Origin: Actinomycetes bacterium
Lineage (GTDB): Bacteria > Actinomycetota > Actinomycetes > Actinomycetales > Microbacteriaceae
Direction of reading: 5' to 3'
Assembly (NCBI GenBank): GCA_023431405.1
Contig: JAEYVZ010000049.1
Location: 124,001-188,000, forward strand
Length of the DNA: 64,000 nucleotides
Shown one piece after another: positions 8,134-16,363 of this stretch (position 1 is the stretch's first letter; every line of letters begins with the position of its first letter). The notes under the pieces are model-generated. The model saw nothing but the letters and a program-made list of their open reading frames with translations. It searched no databases and had not been told where the DNA came from. The position numbers and the translations under genes were made by a program.

Positions 8134-9179
8134 AGGTGGCGTCCTTTCGAGGTGGCGAGCAGCCAGAGCAGGAAGAGCGCGCCGATCGCACCCGTCACGA
8201 CCCCCACGGGCAGCTGGAGACCGGGGATCGCGAACTGCGCGGTGAGGTCGGCGGCCGCGAGGATGGTCGCCCCGAGGAGCGCGCTCGTGCCGATGCCGAT
8301 GGCCCCGTGGCGAAGGAGCGGGCGGGCGATTGCGGGCGCGCAGAGCGCGACGAATGACACGGGACCGATGAAGGCCGCCGTCGAGGAGGTGAGGAGGACG
8401 GCGACGGCCACCGCCACCGGCTGCACCGCGCGCGGCGGCACTCCGAGCGATGTCGCGGCAGGCGTCCCCATCTGGTGGAGGGGCAGCCAGCGTGCGCACG
8501 CGACGATGAGCGGGACGCTCAGCATGAGGACGACGACCAGCGTCAGCACCTGCCACCACGGCGTCGACGAAAGGGAGCCGACGAGCCAGAGGAGAGCGGT
8601 CTGCGCCTTCTCGATCTGCGTGGTCACCATCAAGTAGTTGGTGACGGCGGTCGTGAGGAAGGCCACGCCGATGCCCGCCAGGATGATGCGGTAGCCCCCC
8701 GTCGACGCGGAGCGTCCGGCGATGAGCAGGAGCACCGCGACGAGGATGCCGCCGGAGAATGCCCACACCGTGAGCACGGGTCCGGTCGCCCCGAGCACGA
8801 GAAGGGCGAACACGGCGGCGACCCCGCTTCCTCCTGAGATCCCCAGGAGGTCGGGGCTGGCGAGCGGGTTCCGCAACAGCGACTGGAGCACCGCCCCCGC
8901 CATGCCGAGTGCCGCGCCGGCCAGCAGTGCCATCGCCAGGCGCGGCGCGCGCACCTGGAAGACGATGTAGCTTTCGATGCGACTGCCGCCGCCCCACAGC
9001 GTGTTCCACACCTGTCCGAGGCTCAGCGGGTAGTCACCGACCGACATCGAGACGGCGGCGGTGGCGACGAGCACGAGCGCGGCGCCTCCCGTGACCCAGA
9101 ACCAGCGCGTGCGGGCGCGCTGACGCACCGCGTCGACGACCCCGGCCTCTGGCACTCCGGCGCTCGCCACCGCGGTCAC
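8130..9179 (-). CDS. FecCD-family iron-siderophore permease (second)
   Basis: The 349-residue integral membrane protein has about ten helices. It carries FecCD signatures such as RAPRLAMALLAGAALGMAG and LLRNPLASPDLLGISGGSG (about residues 75-120), plus the GFVSFVALCAPAIAR-type coupling segment. With its partner it forms the channel for ferric siderophore import. The GTG at 9179 overlaps the stop of the first permease. This coupling, and the conserved transmembrane start (RTRWFWVTGGAALVLVA), fix the start far downstream of the open frame's beginning. Confidence 0.92.
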   Translation of the reverse strand: MTAVASAGVPEAGVVDAVRQRARTRWFWVTGGAALVLVATAAVSMSVGDYPLSLGQVWNTLWGGGSRIESYIVFQVRAPRLAMALLAGAALGMAGAVLQSLLRNPLASPDLLGISGGSGVAAVFALLVLGATGPVLTVWAFSGGILVAVLLLIAGRSASTGGYRIILAGIGVAFLTTAVTNYLMVTTQIEKAQTALLWLVGSLSSTPWWQVLTLVVVLMLSVPLIVACARWLPLHQMGTPAATSLGVPPRAVQPVAVAVAVLLTSSTAAFIGPVSFVALCAPAIARPLLRHGAIGIGTSALLGATILAAADLTAQFAIPGLQLPVGVVTGAIGALFLLWLLATSKGRHL

Positions 9180-10189
9180 AGGGTCACCTGCCTGCGACGC
9201 AGGACCAGACCGATCAGCACGGGAGCGCCGATGAACGCGACGACGATCCCCGCCTGCACCTCGCCGGGGAGCGCGACGACGCGCCCAGCCACATCGGCGA
9301 GAAGAAGCACGGCCGCGCCGAAGGGCGCTCCCAGTCCGACGAGCCAGCGGTAGTCGTCGCCGACGATGGCGCGTACGGCATGCGGCACCATGAGCCCGAC
9401 GAAGACGAGAGGGCCCGCGATCGCCGTCGCGCCCCCGCACAGCAGGACGGTGGCCGCGATGCCCACGACACGTGTGCGGGTCACGTCGTGACCGAGGCCG
9501 CGCGCTGTATCGTCTCCGAGCGCGATCAGATTGAGCCCCCGCACAGACGCGGCGGCCAGGACGATGCCTGCGACCAGCGGCACAGCGACCAACGCCACGG
9601 TGTCGAGGCCGCGCGCGGTGAGCGCGCCGACCGACCAGTAGCGGTACACCTCGAGGGCCACCGTCTGCGTCGTCAGGATGAGCATCGAGACCGCGGTGAG
9701 ACCCGCCGTCACCGCAGCACCGGTGAGAGCGAGCTTCGCGGGGTTGGCGCCGTCGGGCCCGCGCGACCCGATGACGGCGACCACGACCGCCGCGACGGCG
9801 GCGCCCGCGAAGGCGAACCACACGAAGCCGGCCGGGGCGACGATGCCGAGGAGCGTGATCGCGCCCAGCACGGCGACGGAGGCACCGGCGTTCACGCCGA
9901 GCAGCCCCGGGTCGGCCAGCGGGTTGCGCGTGAGACCCTGCATGACCGCGCCTGCCACCGCCAGCGCGGCGCCGGCGAGGATGCCGATGACGGTTCGGGG
10001 TACGCGCTGCGAGAGCACGACGATGTGGTCGGGGTTCGCGGCATCCGGGGCGACGAACGCTTCCCAAACGACGGCAGGGGCGATCGGACGCGCCCCCACC
10101 CCAAGACTCAGGACGATCGATACGGCCAGCGCCGCCACAGCGATCAGGAGCAGCGCCCGCGCCCGTCTCGTCCGGGCGGTGGCGATCAT
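9176..10189 (-). CDS. FecCD-family iron-siderophore permease (first)
   Basis: The 337-residue membrane protein is a paralogue of the next permease. It has the same hallmark segment, RVPRTVIGILAGAALAVAGAVMQGLTRNPLADPGLLG, and the coupling loop GPLVFVGLMVPHAVR. The two are expected to form a heterodimeric channel. Its ATG at 10189 overlaps the reductase stop (ATGA), so all four upstream genes of the operon are physically coupled. The first helix begins about residue 10. Confidence 0.92.
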   Translation of the reverse strand: MIATARTRRARALLLIAVAALAVSIVLSLGVGARPIAPAVVWEAFVAPDAANPDHIVVLSQRVPRTVIGILAGAALAVAGAVMQGLTRNPLADPGLLGVNAGASVAVLGAITLLGIVAPAGFVWFAFAGAAVAAVVVAVIGSRGPDGANPAKLALTGAAVTAGLTAVSMLILTTQTVALEVYRYWSVGALTARGLDTVALVAVPLVAGIVLAAASVRGLNLIALGDDTARGLGHDVTRTRVVGIAATVLLCGGATAIAGPLVFVGLMVPHAVRAIVGDDYRWLVGLGAPFGAAVLLLADVAGRVVALPGEVQAGIVVAFIGAPVLIGLVLRRRQVTL

Positions 10190-11112
10190 TCCGTTCGTTC
10201 CGCCTGCCCGTTGCGCCAGTACCCCATGAACGCGACCCGCTTGCGGTCGACGCCGCAGCCGGAGACCAACAGTCGACGCAGGAGCTTGATGGTCGCGGCT
10301 TCGCCGGCCATCCACGCGTAGAACTCCCCCTCGCCCTCTTCGGGCGAATCCCACAGCAGCTCACGGTCGACGTCGATGTCGTCGAGCGTCTGCGGGCGGG
10401 GGGCCGAGGCACGCGTCAGCACCTCGGCGTTCTGTGCGGTCCAGGCGGTGACGGCGTCGATGAGAGCGGACCCGTGGTCGGCGCCCTCTCTCGCGAGCCA
10501 CCGCAGACGCACACGGTCGGAGATGGAGGGCGCGAGGACGTCTGCGGCAGTCGGCACCTCGATGAAGGCGTCGACGTCGCAGCGCGGGTCGAGCGACTCG
10601 AGGATCGAGCAGATCGCGGGAGCGGCCGTCTCGTCACCGACCAGCAGCATCCGCCGCGCCGATCCCGGGTGCCAGTCGATGCCGCCGCGCGAGTGCGGGC
10701 TGCGCTCGTCGGGACCCACGATGATGAGCTCGTCACCCGGCCGGGCGTTCTCCGCCCACGTGCCGGCAGGTCCCGCGTCGTGGTGCACGACGAAGTCGAC
10801 GCAGAGCTCGCGAGCTGCCGGATCGATGCGGCGGACCGTGTAGGTGCGGAACGGGTTGCGCTGCTCGTGGGGCAGAGCACGCCACCGGTCGTACCAGTCG
10901 CCCGCCGCTTCGTACTGGCCGAAGTCGCCATAGGCACCGTCGACGGGGAAGACGATCTTGATGCGCTGGTCGAGCCCGCCGGTGCCGAACCACTCGAGAT
11001 CGACGCCGGTGAACACGACGCGCATGAAGTGGGGGCTCAGTCGCTGCACGTCGGAGACGCTCACAGCATAGGGACGATAGGCCGGCCGCACGGGGGCTTC
11101 GGTCACAGGCAT
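10186..11112 (-). CDS. Siderophore-interacting protein (FAD-dependent ferric-siderophore reductase)
   Basis: The 308-residue cytosolic protein is of the ViuB/SIP class. It has an N-terminal FAD-binding barrel with RTYTVR at 89-94 and a C-terminal NAD(P)H-binding lobe with a SARRMLLVGDETAAPAI segment. It reduces imported ferric siderophore to release Fe2+. It is the first gene of the uptake operon. The ATG lies 6 nt after a TAACCT -10 that is embedded in a DtxR-type box, so the message is probably leaderless and shut off by iron-loaded repressor. Confidence 0.93.
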   Translation of the reverse strand: MPVTEAPVRPAYRPYAVSVSDVQRLSPHFMRVVFTGVDLEWFGTGGLDQRIKIVFPVDGAYGDFGQYEAAGDWYDRWRALPHEQRNPFRTYTVRRIDPAARELCVDFVVHHDAGPAGTWAENARPGDELIIVGPDERSPHSRGGIDWHPGSARRMLLVGDETAAPAICSILESLDPRCDVDAFIEVPTAADVLAPSISDRVRLRWLAREGADHGSALIDAVTAWTAQNAEVLTRASAPRPQTLDDIDVDRELLWDSPEEGEGEFYAWMAGEAATIKLLRRLLVSGCGVDRKRVAFMGYWRNGQAERTE

Positions 11113-11116
11113 GACC

Positions 11117-11135
11117 TTAGGTTAGCCTTACCTCC
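11117..11135. promoter_or_regulatory. DtxR/IdeR-type iron box
   Basis: TTAGGTTAGCCTTACCTCC matches the 19-bp DtxR/IdeR operator consensus (TTAGGTTAGCCTAACCTAA) at all but three positions. It lies directly in front of the siderophore-interacting protein gene and covers its -10. Iron-dependent repression of the five-gene operon follows from the known family behaviour. Confidence 0.9.
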
Positions 11136-11148
11136 TTCGGCGCGCCAA
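11119..11148 (-). promoter_or_regulatory. Iron-uptake operon promoter (-35 TTGGCG, -10 TAACCT)
   Basis: On the minus strand TTGGCG (11143-11148) is separated by 18 nt from TAACCT (11119-11124). The ATG follows after 6 nt (aaggtc), predicting transcription from the start codon itself. The iron box overlaps the -10. Confidence 0.65.
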
Positions 11149-11157
11149 ACCGGAAGG
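11134..11157 (-). terminator. Candidate terminator after the MFS gene
   Basis: CCTTCGG (11134-11140) pairs with CCGGAAGG (11150-11157) with one bulge, just past the MFS stop. It is weak and shares bases with the iron-operon promoter region. Confidence 0.35.
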
Positions 11158-11160
11158 CAG

Positions 11161-12513
11161 TCAGATCGTCTTCTCGCGGGCGTGACCCAGCCGCAGACCC
11201 GGGATCAGCGCCGCCGCCGCGAGTGTCGCCGCCATCAGGAAGACGACCGGATAACCGGCGCCCGTGCCCGACAGGGTGACGAACGTGAGTCCCATCGCCG
11301 CGATCGTCACAGACGCCCCGATCGAGTCGGAGATCGACAGGGCCGAGGAGTTGAACCCCTGGTTCGCGGGCGTCGAGTACGCCAGCGTCAGCACTGTCAG
11401 ACGCGGATACATGAGGCCCATGCCGCCGCCCGCCAGCGCCCAGCCCGCGACGAGCACGAGGGGGTCGAGGTCGAACGCGGCGGTGGCGGCCGCGAGGAGC
11501 GAGGCCGCGATGAGCTGTGAGGCGCCGAGGAGGGTGATGCGCGCGTTGCCCAGCCGGTCGCCGAACCGACCCTGGATGTCGGCGCCTGCCGCCCACAGCA
11601 GCGCAGCGCTCGTGAGTCCGAGACCTGCCCAGACCGGGCTGAACCCGTAGTCGGAGATGAGCAGATACGGAACGTAGATCTCTGCACCGAAGAGCGCTCC
11701 GGCGATGAGACCTCGCATGAGGATCACGCTCGGGAGCCCGCGCCCGGCGCGCAGCGTGCCCCGAGGAAGGAGCGGACGCGCCGCCACGGCGATCACGACC
11801 ACCGAGAGCGCCACCACCAGCGGCGCCCAGGCGCCCGTCTCCCCCGCCAGGCTCAAGGCCAGCGCGGCCACCGCCACCACGGTCGACAGCGCGACCCGCC
11901 GCGCGACGGGCTGGGTCGAGGGTTCATCCGTATCGAGCGCGAGGCCGCGCAGCCGCAGGTACACCATCGTGAAGGCGGCGAGCGTCAGCGCCGCCACCCC
12001 GAAGAAGACCCAGCGCCAGTGCAGGTACTCCGTGACCGCGCCGGCCAGCACCGGGCCGACGATCGACGGGATCACCCAGGCCGCCGAGAAGGCGGCGAAG
12101 ACCCGACCGTGGAGGTGAGCGGGATAGACACGCGCCACCACCACGTAGAGCGCGACCGTCTGGCCGCCGGTGCCGAGCCCCTGCACGAGCCGGCCCACCA
12201 CCAGGAGGCCCATGTCGCCGGCGGCGCCGGCCAGCACGAGGCCCACCACGAAGAGACCGACCGAGGTCGCCAGCGGAAGCACGGCGTCTCGCCGATCGCA
12301 CCACGCGCCCACGGCCACCATGCCGATGACGCTGGTCGCCAGCGTCCCCGAGAAGGCGACCGCGTACAGCGATGCTCCATCGAGGTCGGCACTCACGACC
12401 GGCATGACCGTCGTGACCGCCAGCGACTGCATGGCGGCGAGGAAGATCATCGCGACCGCGCCGATGGTCACCCAGACGTAGCGAGCACTCCAGACCCCGT
12501 CACGCGCGGTCAT
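11161..12513 (-). CDS. MFS transporter
   Basis: The 450-residue protein has 12-14 predicted helices and MFS features: GAWCDRRDAVLP after helix 2 (motif A-like) and LVVGRLVQGLGTGGQ in helix 4 (motif B-like). The sequence resembles drug or metabolite exporters of the DHA class. Its ATG overlaps the stop of the PatB-like lyase (12510-12513), so the two are co-translated. It lies just upstream of the iron operon, but a hairpin and a separate promoter intervene. A role in exporting a thiol compound or siderophore would be guesswork. Confidence 0.88.
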   Translation of the reverse strand: MTARDGVWSARYVWVTIGAVAMIFLAAMQSLAVTTVMPVVSADLDGASLYAVAFSGTLATSVIGMVAVGAWCDRRDAVLPLATSVGLFVVGLVLAGAAGDMGLLVVGRLVQGLGTGGQTVALYVVVARVYPAHLHGRVFAAFSAAWVIPSIVGPVLAGAVTEYLHWRWVFFGVAALTLAAFTMVYLRLRGLALDTDEPSTQPVARRVALSTVVAVAALALSLAGETGAWAPLVVALSVVVIAVAARPLLPRGTLRAGRGLPSVILMRGLIAGALFGAEIYVPYLLISDYGFSPVWAGLGLTSAALLWAAGADIQGRFGDRLGNARITLLGASQLIAASLLAAATAAFDLDPLVLVAGWALAGGGMGLMYPRLTVLTLAYSTPANQGFNSSALSISDSIGASVTIAAMGLTFVTLSGTGAGYPVVFLMAATLAAAALIPGLRLGHAREKTI

Positions 12514-13670
12514 CGAGCCGATGCGAGGGCGCCGATGCGCTCGACGCCCTCCGTCAGCACGTCGGGCGCACAGCCGAAGTTCAGCCGCACGTGCCCCGCA
12601 CCCTGGATGCCGAACTGCGGGCCGTGATGGAGCGCGACCCGCGCATCGCGCAGGATCACGCGTGCGGGGTCGTCACCCCAGCCGTAGTCCGACAGGTCGA
12701 TCCACGCGAGGTACCCGGCGTCGGGCACGCGGTAGCGCGCATCCGGAAGATGCTCAGCCAGCAGGTCGGCAAGTCGGCGCCGGTTGTGATCGAGCGTCGC
12801 CCGGAGGGCGTCGAGCCACCCGTCGGATGCCTCGGAGAACGCCGCCACTCCCGCGATCGCCCCGAACAGTCCCGTGCGCCATGCGACCTCGGGCGGCAGG
12901 GCGCGGACGACGGCCGCCGTGCGCTCCCCCGCGGTGACGATGACGGCACACTTCAGCCCCGCGAGGTTGTACGCCTTCGAGGCGCTCGTCACCGCGAATC
13001 CGATCTCGGCCGCCGTGGCCGACGCCGTGAGGAACGGCGTGAACCTGCGATCGTGCACGAGCGGCGCGTGGATCTCATCGCTGATCACGACGGCACCGTG
13101 ACGGGCGGCGAGGTCGGCGACGCCGGCAAGGGCGTCACGGGAGTGCACCGTGCCGGTCGGGTTGTGAGGATTGCACAGCAGGATGGCCCGGGCGCCCGCC
13201 GCCAGCGCCGCGTCGATCCCCGGCAGGTCGAGCTCCCAGCCCGTTCCCGTGTCTCGAAGGGGAACCTCCTCCACCACCCCGCCGGCCTCATGGATGCACA
13301 TGGTGAACGGCGGATACACGGGCGGCGCGATGATCACACGGTCGCCGGGCTCGATCGTCGCCCGCAGAAGCTCGACCACGCCCATCATCACATCGCCCGT
13401 CGTGCTGACCTGTGACGGATCGACCTCCCAGCCGAACCGGCGCCGCGCGAATCCCGCGAAAGCGTCACGGATGCCCGGGTCCTGGGGCGTGTAGCCGGTG
13501 TCACCCTGCACCAGGGCCTCCTGCAGCGCCTCGGTGATCGGCGCGGCCAGCGGGAAGTCCATCTCGGCGACGAACATCGGCAGGACGTCGTTCGGATACG
13601 TGCGCCATTTCGAGCTCTTGCGGCGTCGGAGGCGGTCGAGGGGAAGGGCTTCGAGCAGGGGGACGGTCAC
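12510..13670 (-). CDS. PatB/MalY-type PLP-dependent C-S lyase (cystathionine beta-lyase-like)
   Basis: The 386-residue fold-type I PLP enzyme opens with the MalY/PatB hallmark RRKSSKWRTYP...LPMFVAEMDFP and has NPHNPTG at 167-173. Asp198 in SDEIHAP and the PLP-binding Lys232 in SASKAYN follow. Family members cleave C-S bonds of cystathionine or cysteine conjugates, giving thiol or sulfide, pyruvate and ammonia. The GTG start follows a TAGCAT -10 by 6 nt, so the message is probably leaderless. It is encoded 46 bp after the end of sufT on the same strand. An aminotransferase role cannot be excluded. Confidence 0.88.
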   Translation of the reverse strand: MTVPLLEALPLDRLRRRKSSKWRTYPNDVLPMFVAEMDFPLAAPITEALQEALVQGDTGYTPQDPGIRDAFAGFARRRFGWEVDPSQVSTTGDVMMGVVELLRATIEPGDRVIIAPPVYPPFTMCIHEAGGVVEEVPLRDTGTGWELDLPGIDAALAAGARAILLCNPHNPTGTVHSRDALAGVADLAARHGAVVISDEIHAPLVHDRRFTPFLTASATAAEIGFAVTSASKAYNLAGLKCAVIVTAGERTAAVVRALPPEVAWRTGLFGAIAGVAAFSEASDGWLDALRATLDHNRRRLADLLAEHLPDARYRVPDAGYLAWIDLSDYGWGDDPARVILRDARVALHHGPQFGIQGAGHVRLNFGCAPDVLTEGVERIGALASAR

Positions 13671-13676
13671 CTTCCG

Positions 13677-13682
13677 ATGCTA
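13677..13682 (-). promoter_or_regulatory. -10 element TAGCAT of the PatB-like gene
   Basis: The minus strand reads TAGCAT-cggaag-GTG, placing the start codon where transcription should begin. Confidence 0.6.
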
Positions 13683-13716
13683 TCGGCGCCGGGGACGCCG
13701 AAGCACGGCGACGGCG

Positions 13717-14046
13717 TCAGATGGCGAAGCCGAGGGCGCGCATCATGTCACGCCCGTCGTCAGTGATCCGTTCGGGGCCCCACGGCGGCATCCACACCCA
13801 GTTGATGCGGAAACGCTCCACCACCTCGTCGAGTGCCTGCGCGGTCTGCTCCTCGAGCACGTCGGTCAGCGGGCAGCCCGCCGATGTCAGCGTCATGTGG
13901 ATGACGAGAGCATCGTTCTCGTCATCCCAGCTGAGGTCATAGATGAGGCCGAGGTCGACGACGTTGATCCCGAGCTCGGGATCCATGACGTCTTTCAGAG
14001 CCTCCGTGACCTCGTCGAATTTCTCAGGGCTGAGCGTCGCGGTCAT
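13717..14046 (-). CDS. sufT: Fe-S cluster assembly factor SufT (DUF59/MIP18-like)
   Basis: The 109-residue protein has the DUF59 segments DPELGINVVDLGLIY (about 22-36) and TSAGCPL with the conserved Cys58. SufT proteins help mature Fe-S proteins, probably as late-acting carriers. It is the last gene of the SUF operon, 9 bp after sufC, yet has its own TAGGAT -10 exactly 6 nt before the ATG, so it can also be expressed separately. No frameshift or missing motif is seen. Confidence 0.9.
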   Translation of the reverse strand: MTATLSPEKFDEVTEALKDVMDPELGINVVDLGLIYDLSWDDENDALVIHMTLTSAGCPLTDVLEEQTAQALDEVVERFRINWVWMPPWGPERITDDGRDMMRALGFAI

Positions 14047-14052
14047 GCGTAG

Positions 14053-14058
14053 ATCCTA
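14053..14058 (-). promoter_or_regulatory. -10 element TAGGAT of sufT
   Basis: The minus strand reads TAGGAT-ctacgc-ATG. The first three bases are the TAG stop codon of sufC, so the promoter and the end of the upstream gene share DNA. Confidence 0.6.
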
Positions 14059-14826
14059 GGCCTCTACGACGTCGTCGGCGTCGAGATAGCGGTCGTAGCC
14101 TTCGTTCTCCAGCCGCTCGGCGAGCTCAGGGCCACCCTCTTCGGCGATGCGTCCCTTTACCATCACGTGCACGAAGTCCGGCTTGATGTAGCGGAGGATG
14201 CGCGTGTAGTGGGTGATCAGCAGGACGCCGAGGTTCGTCTCCTCCTTGGCGCGGTTGACGCCCTCCGAGACGATCTTGAGCGCGTCGACGTCGAGGCCGG
14301 AGTCGGTCTCGTCGAGCACGGCGATGGCGGGACGCAGCAGCTCCAGCTGAAGGATCTCGTGACGCTTCTTCTCGCCTCCCGAGAAGCCCTCGTTGACGTT
14401 GCGCTGCGCGAACTTCGGGTCCATGCGCAGGTTCTTCATCGCCGACTTCACGTCCTTCGTCCACGTGCGGATCGCCGGTGCCTCGCCGTCGATCGCGGTC
14501 TTCGCGGTGCGCAGGAAGTTCGTCACGGTCACGCCGGGAATCTCCACGGGGTACTGCATCGCGAGGAAGAGTCCCGCGCGGGCGCGCTCGTCGACCGACA
14601 TCGCGAGCACGTCTTCCCCATCGAGCGTGATGGTGCCGGAGGTGACGGTGTACTTCGGGTGCCCGGCGATCGTGTAGGCGAGGGTGGACTTGCCCGACCC
14701 GTTGGGGCCCATGATCGCGTGGGTCTGGCCCGTCTGGACGGTGAGGGTGACGCCGTTGAGGATCGGGGTCACGCCGGCATCCGTCTCGACCGTCACGTGG
14801 AGGTCGCGGATCTCGAGAACAGCCAT
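14056..14826 (-). CDS. sufC: SUF Fe-S scaffold ATPase SufC
   Basis: The 256-residue soluble ABC-type ATPase has Walker A GPNGSGKST (about residues 39-47), the SufC-specific signature FSGGEKKRHEILQ and Walker B IAVLDETDSGLDVDALK. It binds SufB and SufD and drives the conformational change needed for cluster assembly. It lies 14 bp after the ferredoxin gene with a GAAGGAA ribosome site. The stop is TAG, which doubles as part of the sufT promoter. Confidence 0.95.
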   Translation of the reverse strand: MAVLEIRDLHVTVETDAGVTPILNGVTLTVQTGQTHAIMGPNGSGKSTLAYTIAGHPKYTVTSGTITLDGEDVLAMSVDERARAGLFLAMQYPVEIPGVTVTNFLRTAKTAIDGEAPAIRTWTKDVKSAMKNLRMDPKFAQRNVNEGFSGGEKKRHEILQLELLRPAIAVLDETDSGLDVDALKIVSEGVNRAKEETNLGVLLITHYTRILRYIKPDFVHVMVKGRIAEEGGPELAERLENEGYDRYLDADDVVEA

Positions 14827-14840
14827 GTCTTGTTCCTTCT

Positions 14841-15170
14841 TCAGTTCACTTCTTTGGTCACGGCAGGGTCGATGAGGATGTCATCGCCGTCGATCGTGAC
14901 TTCGTAGACGGGCACCGGCTCGTAGGCCGGGAGGTTGAGGGGGCGGCCGGTGCGCAGCGAGAACGCGGAGCCGTGGGCCCAGCACTCGAGGGTCTCGCCT
15001 TCGACGAAGCCCTCCGACAGTGAGATGTCGCCGTGCGTGCAGGTGTCGCCGATCGCGTGCACCTCGCCGTTCGAGTCGAGCACGACGGCCATCGGGACGC
15101 CGTCGACCTCCACGCGCACCGCGGTGTCCTGCTCGAGGTCGCTGAGGTTGAGCACCTTCTGCGCGGTCAT
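14841..15170 (-). CDS. Rieske-type [2Fe-2S] ferredoxin in the SUF operon
   Basis: The 109-residue protein has a Rieske motif with Cys44-x-His46 in CTHGDIS and Cys63-x2-His66 in CWAH. It is the small soluble type seen as the ferredoxin subunit of non-haem iron oxygenases. No oxygenase gene is present. Its place inside the SUF operon, overlapping sufD by 4 bp, suggests it supplies electrons for cluster assembly or is a cluster recipient; that role is inferred from context only. Confidence 0.9.
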   Translation of the reverse strand: MTAQKVLNLSDLEQDTAVRVEVDGVPMAVVLDSNGEVHAIGDTCTHGDISLSEGFVEGETLECWAHGSAFSLRTGRPLNLPAYEPVPVYEVTIDGDDILIDPAVTKEVN

Positions 15171-16363
15171 GCGTGGGCTCCTTCGGCGAGCTCGACCTCG
15201 ATCGCCGCGACCAGCTCCTCCTCCAGCGAGGGGATGCCGGTCTTCTGCACGATCTCCGACAGGAAGCCGAGCACGACGAGTCGGCGAGCCTCCTCCTCGC
15301 CGATCCCACGCGCCTGCAGGTAGAAAAGCTGCTCGTCGTCGAAGCGACCCGTCGCGCTGGCGTGGCCTGCGCCGACGATGTCACCCGTCTCGATCTCGAG
15401 GTTCGGGATCGAATCCGCCCGGGCGCCGTCGGTGAGAACCAGGTTGCGGTTGGCCTCGTACGAATCGGTGCCGACGGCGTCGCGGCCGATCAGCACGTCG
15501 CCGATCCATACGCTGTGCGCGTCGCTGCCCTGGAGCGCACCCTTGTAGAGCACGTCGCCGACCGTGTGCGGGCCCTTGTGGTGGAGGTAGACCTGGCTCT
15601 CCAGGTGCTGGCCGGAGTCGGCGAACGACAGGCCGAACAGGCGGCCCTCAGAACCCGCACCGGCGAGCTCGACCGAGGGGTTGACCCGCACGACCCCGCC
15701 GCCGAGGCTCACGACGACATGCGTGAGCGCGGCGTCGCGGTCGACGCGAGCCTGGTGCGATGAGACGTGCACCGCATCGTCGTCCCAGCGCTGCACCGAC
15801 ACGAGGGTCAGTCGTGCACCGTCGCGGACGATCGTCTCCACGTTCTGCGCGTAGTCGGCCGATCCGGAGTGGTAGAGCAGCACGGTCGCCTGCGAGTTCG
15901 GGAGCGCCTCGATCACGAGGTGCGCGTGGGCGCGCCCCCCGGCTCCGCGCACGTCGAGGCGGATCGGCTCAGCGATCTCCGCGCCCTCCGCGATCCGCAG
16001 TCGCACGCCTTCGGGACTGTGCGTCCACGCGAGCGCGGCAGTCAGATCCTCCGGGCGGAAGACCTCCCCGCGTACGGCATCGCCGATCGCGGCGCCGCCG
16101 ACGGTGGCGCCGTCGACGAGACCCGTCCAGGCGTAGGTGACAGCCGCCTCGTCGCCCGCTTCGTCGGCGAACACCGATGCGAGTCGGGCGATCGGGGTGT
16201 GCTTCCAGTTGACCTCGCGGCCCGAGGGACGCCCGAAATCGGTCGGCTCGTAGGAGGTCAGCCGCTCCGAGCGCGTCTGAACAGGGGCAGCAGATGCCAG
16301 TGAGGCAGCAGGGTCGATGTGGCCCTTCGCGGTGGTCGCGGGGGCCTGCGTCGCGGTCGTCAT
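15167..16363 (-). CDS. sufD: SUF Fe-S scaffold protein SufD
   Basis: This 398-residue SufB/SufD-family protein has a variable N-terminal part and a C-terminal parallel beta-helix. The end reads GHASATGRFDDEQLFYLQARGIGEEEARRLVVLGFL, the family signature. With SufB and SufC it forms the SufBC2D scaffold that builds Fe-S clusters. Its ATG shares one base with the sufB stop, and its own stop overlaps the ferredoxin ATG, so the operon is tightly coupled. Confidence 0.94.
   Translation of the reverse strand: MTTATQAPATTAKGHIDPAASLASAAPVQTRSERLTSYEPTDFGRPSGREVNWKHTPIARLASVFADEAGDEAAVTYAWTGLVDGATVGGAAIGDAVRGEVFRPEDLTAALAWTHSPEGVRLRIAEGAEIAEPIRLDVRGAGGRAHAHLVIEALPNSQATVLLYHSGSADYAQNVETIVRDGARLTLVSVQRWDDDAVHVSSHQARVDRDAALTHVVVSLGGGVVRVNPSVELAGAGSEGRLFGLSFADSGQHLESQVYLHHKGPHTVGDVLYKGALQGSDAHSVWIGDVLIGRDAVGTDSYEANRNLVLTDGARADSIPNLEIETGDIVGAGHASATGRFDDEQLFYLQARGIGEEEARRLVVLGFLSEIVQKTGIPSLEEELVAAIEVELAEGAHA

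Noticed and set aside
8130..10412. A single 760-codon permease reading through both FecCD genes
   Set aside because: The upstream part is a different reading frame of the first permease; the real second permease starts at the GTG at 9179, which overlaps the first permease's stop.
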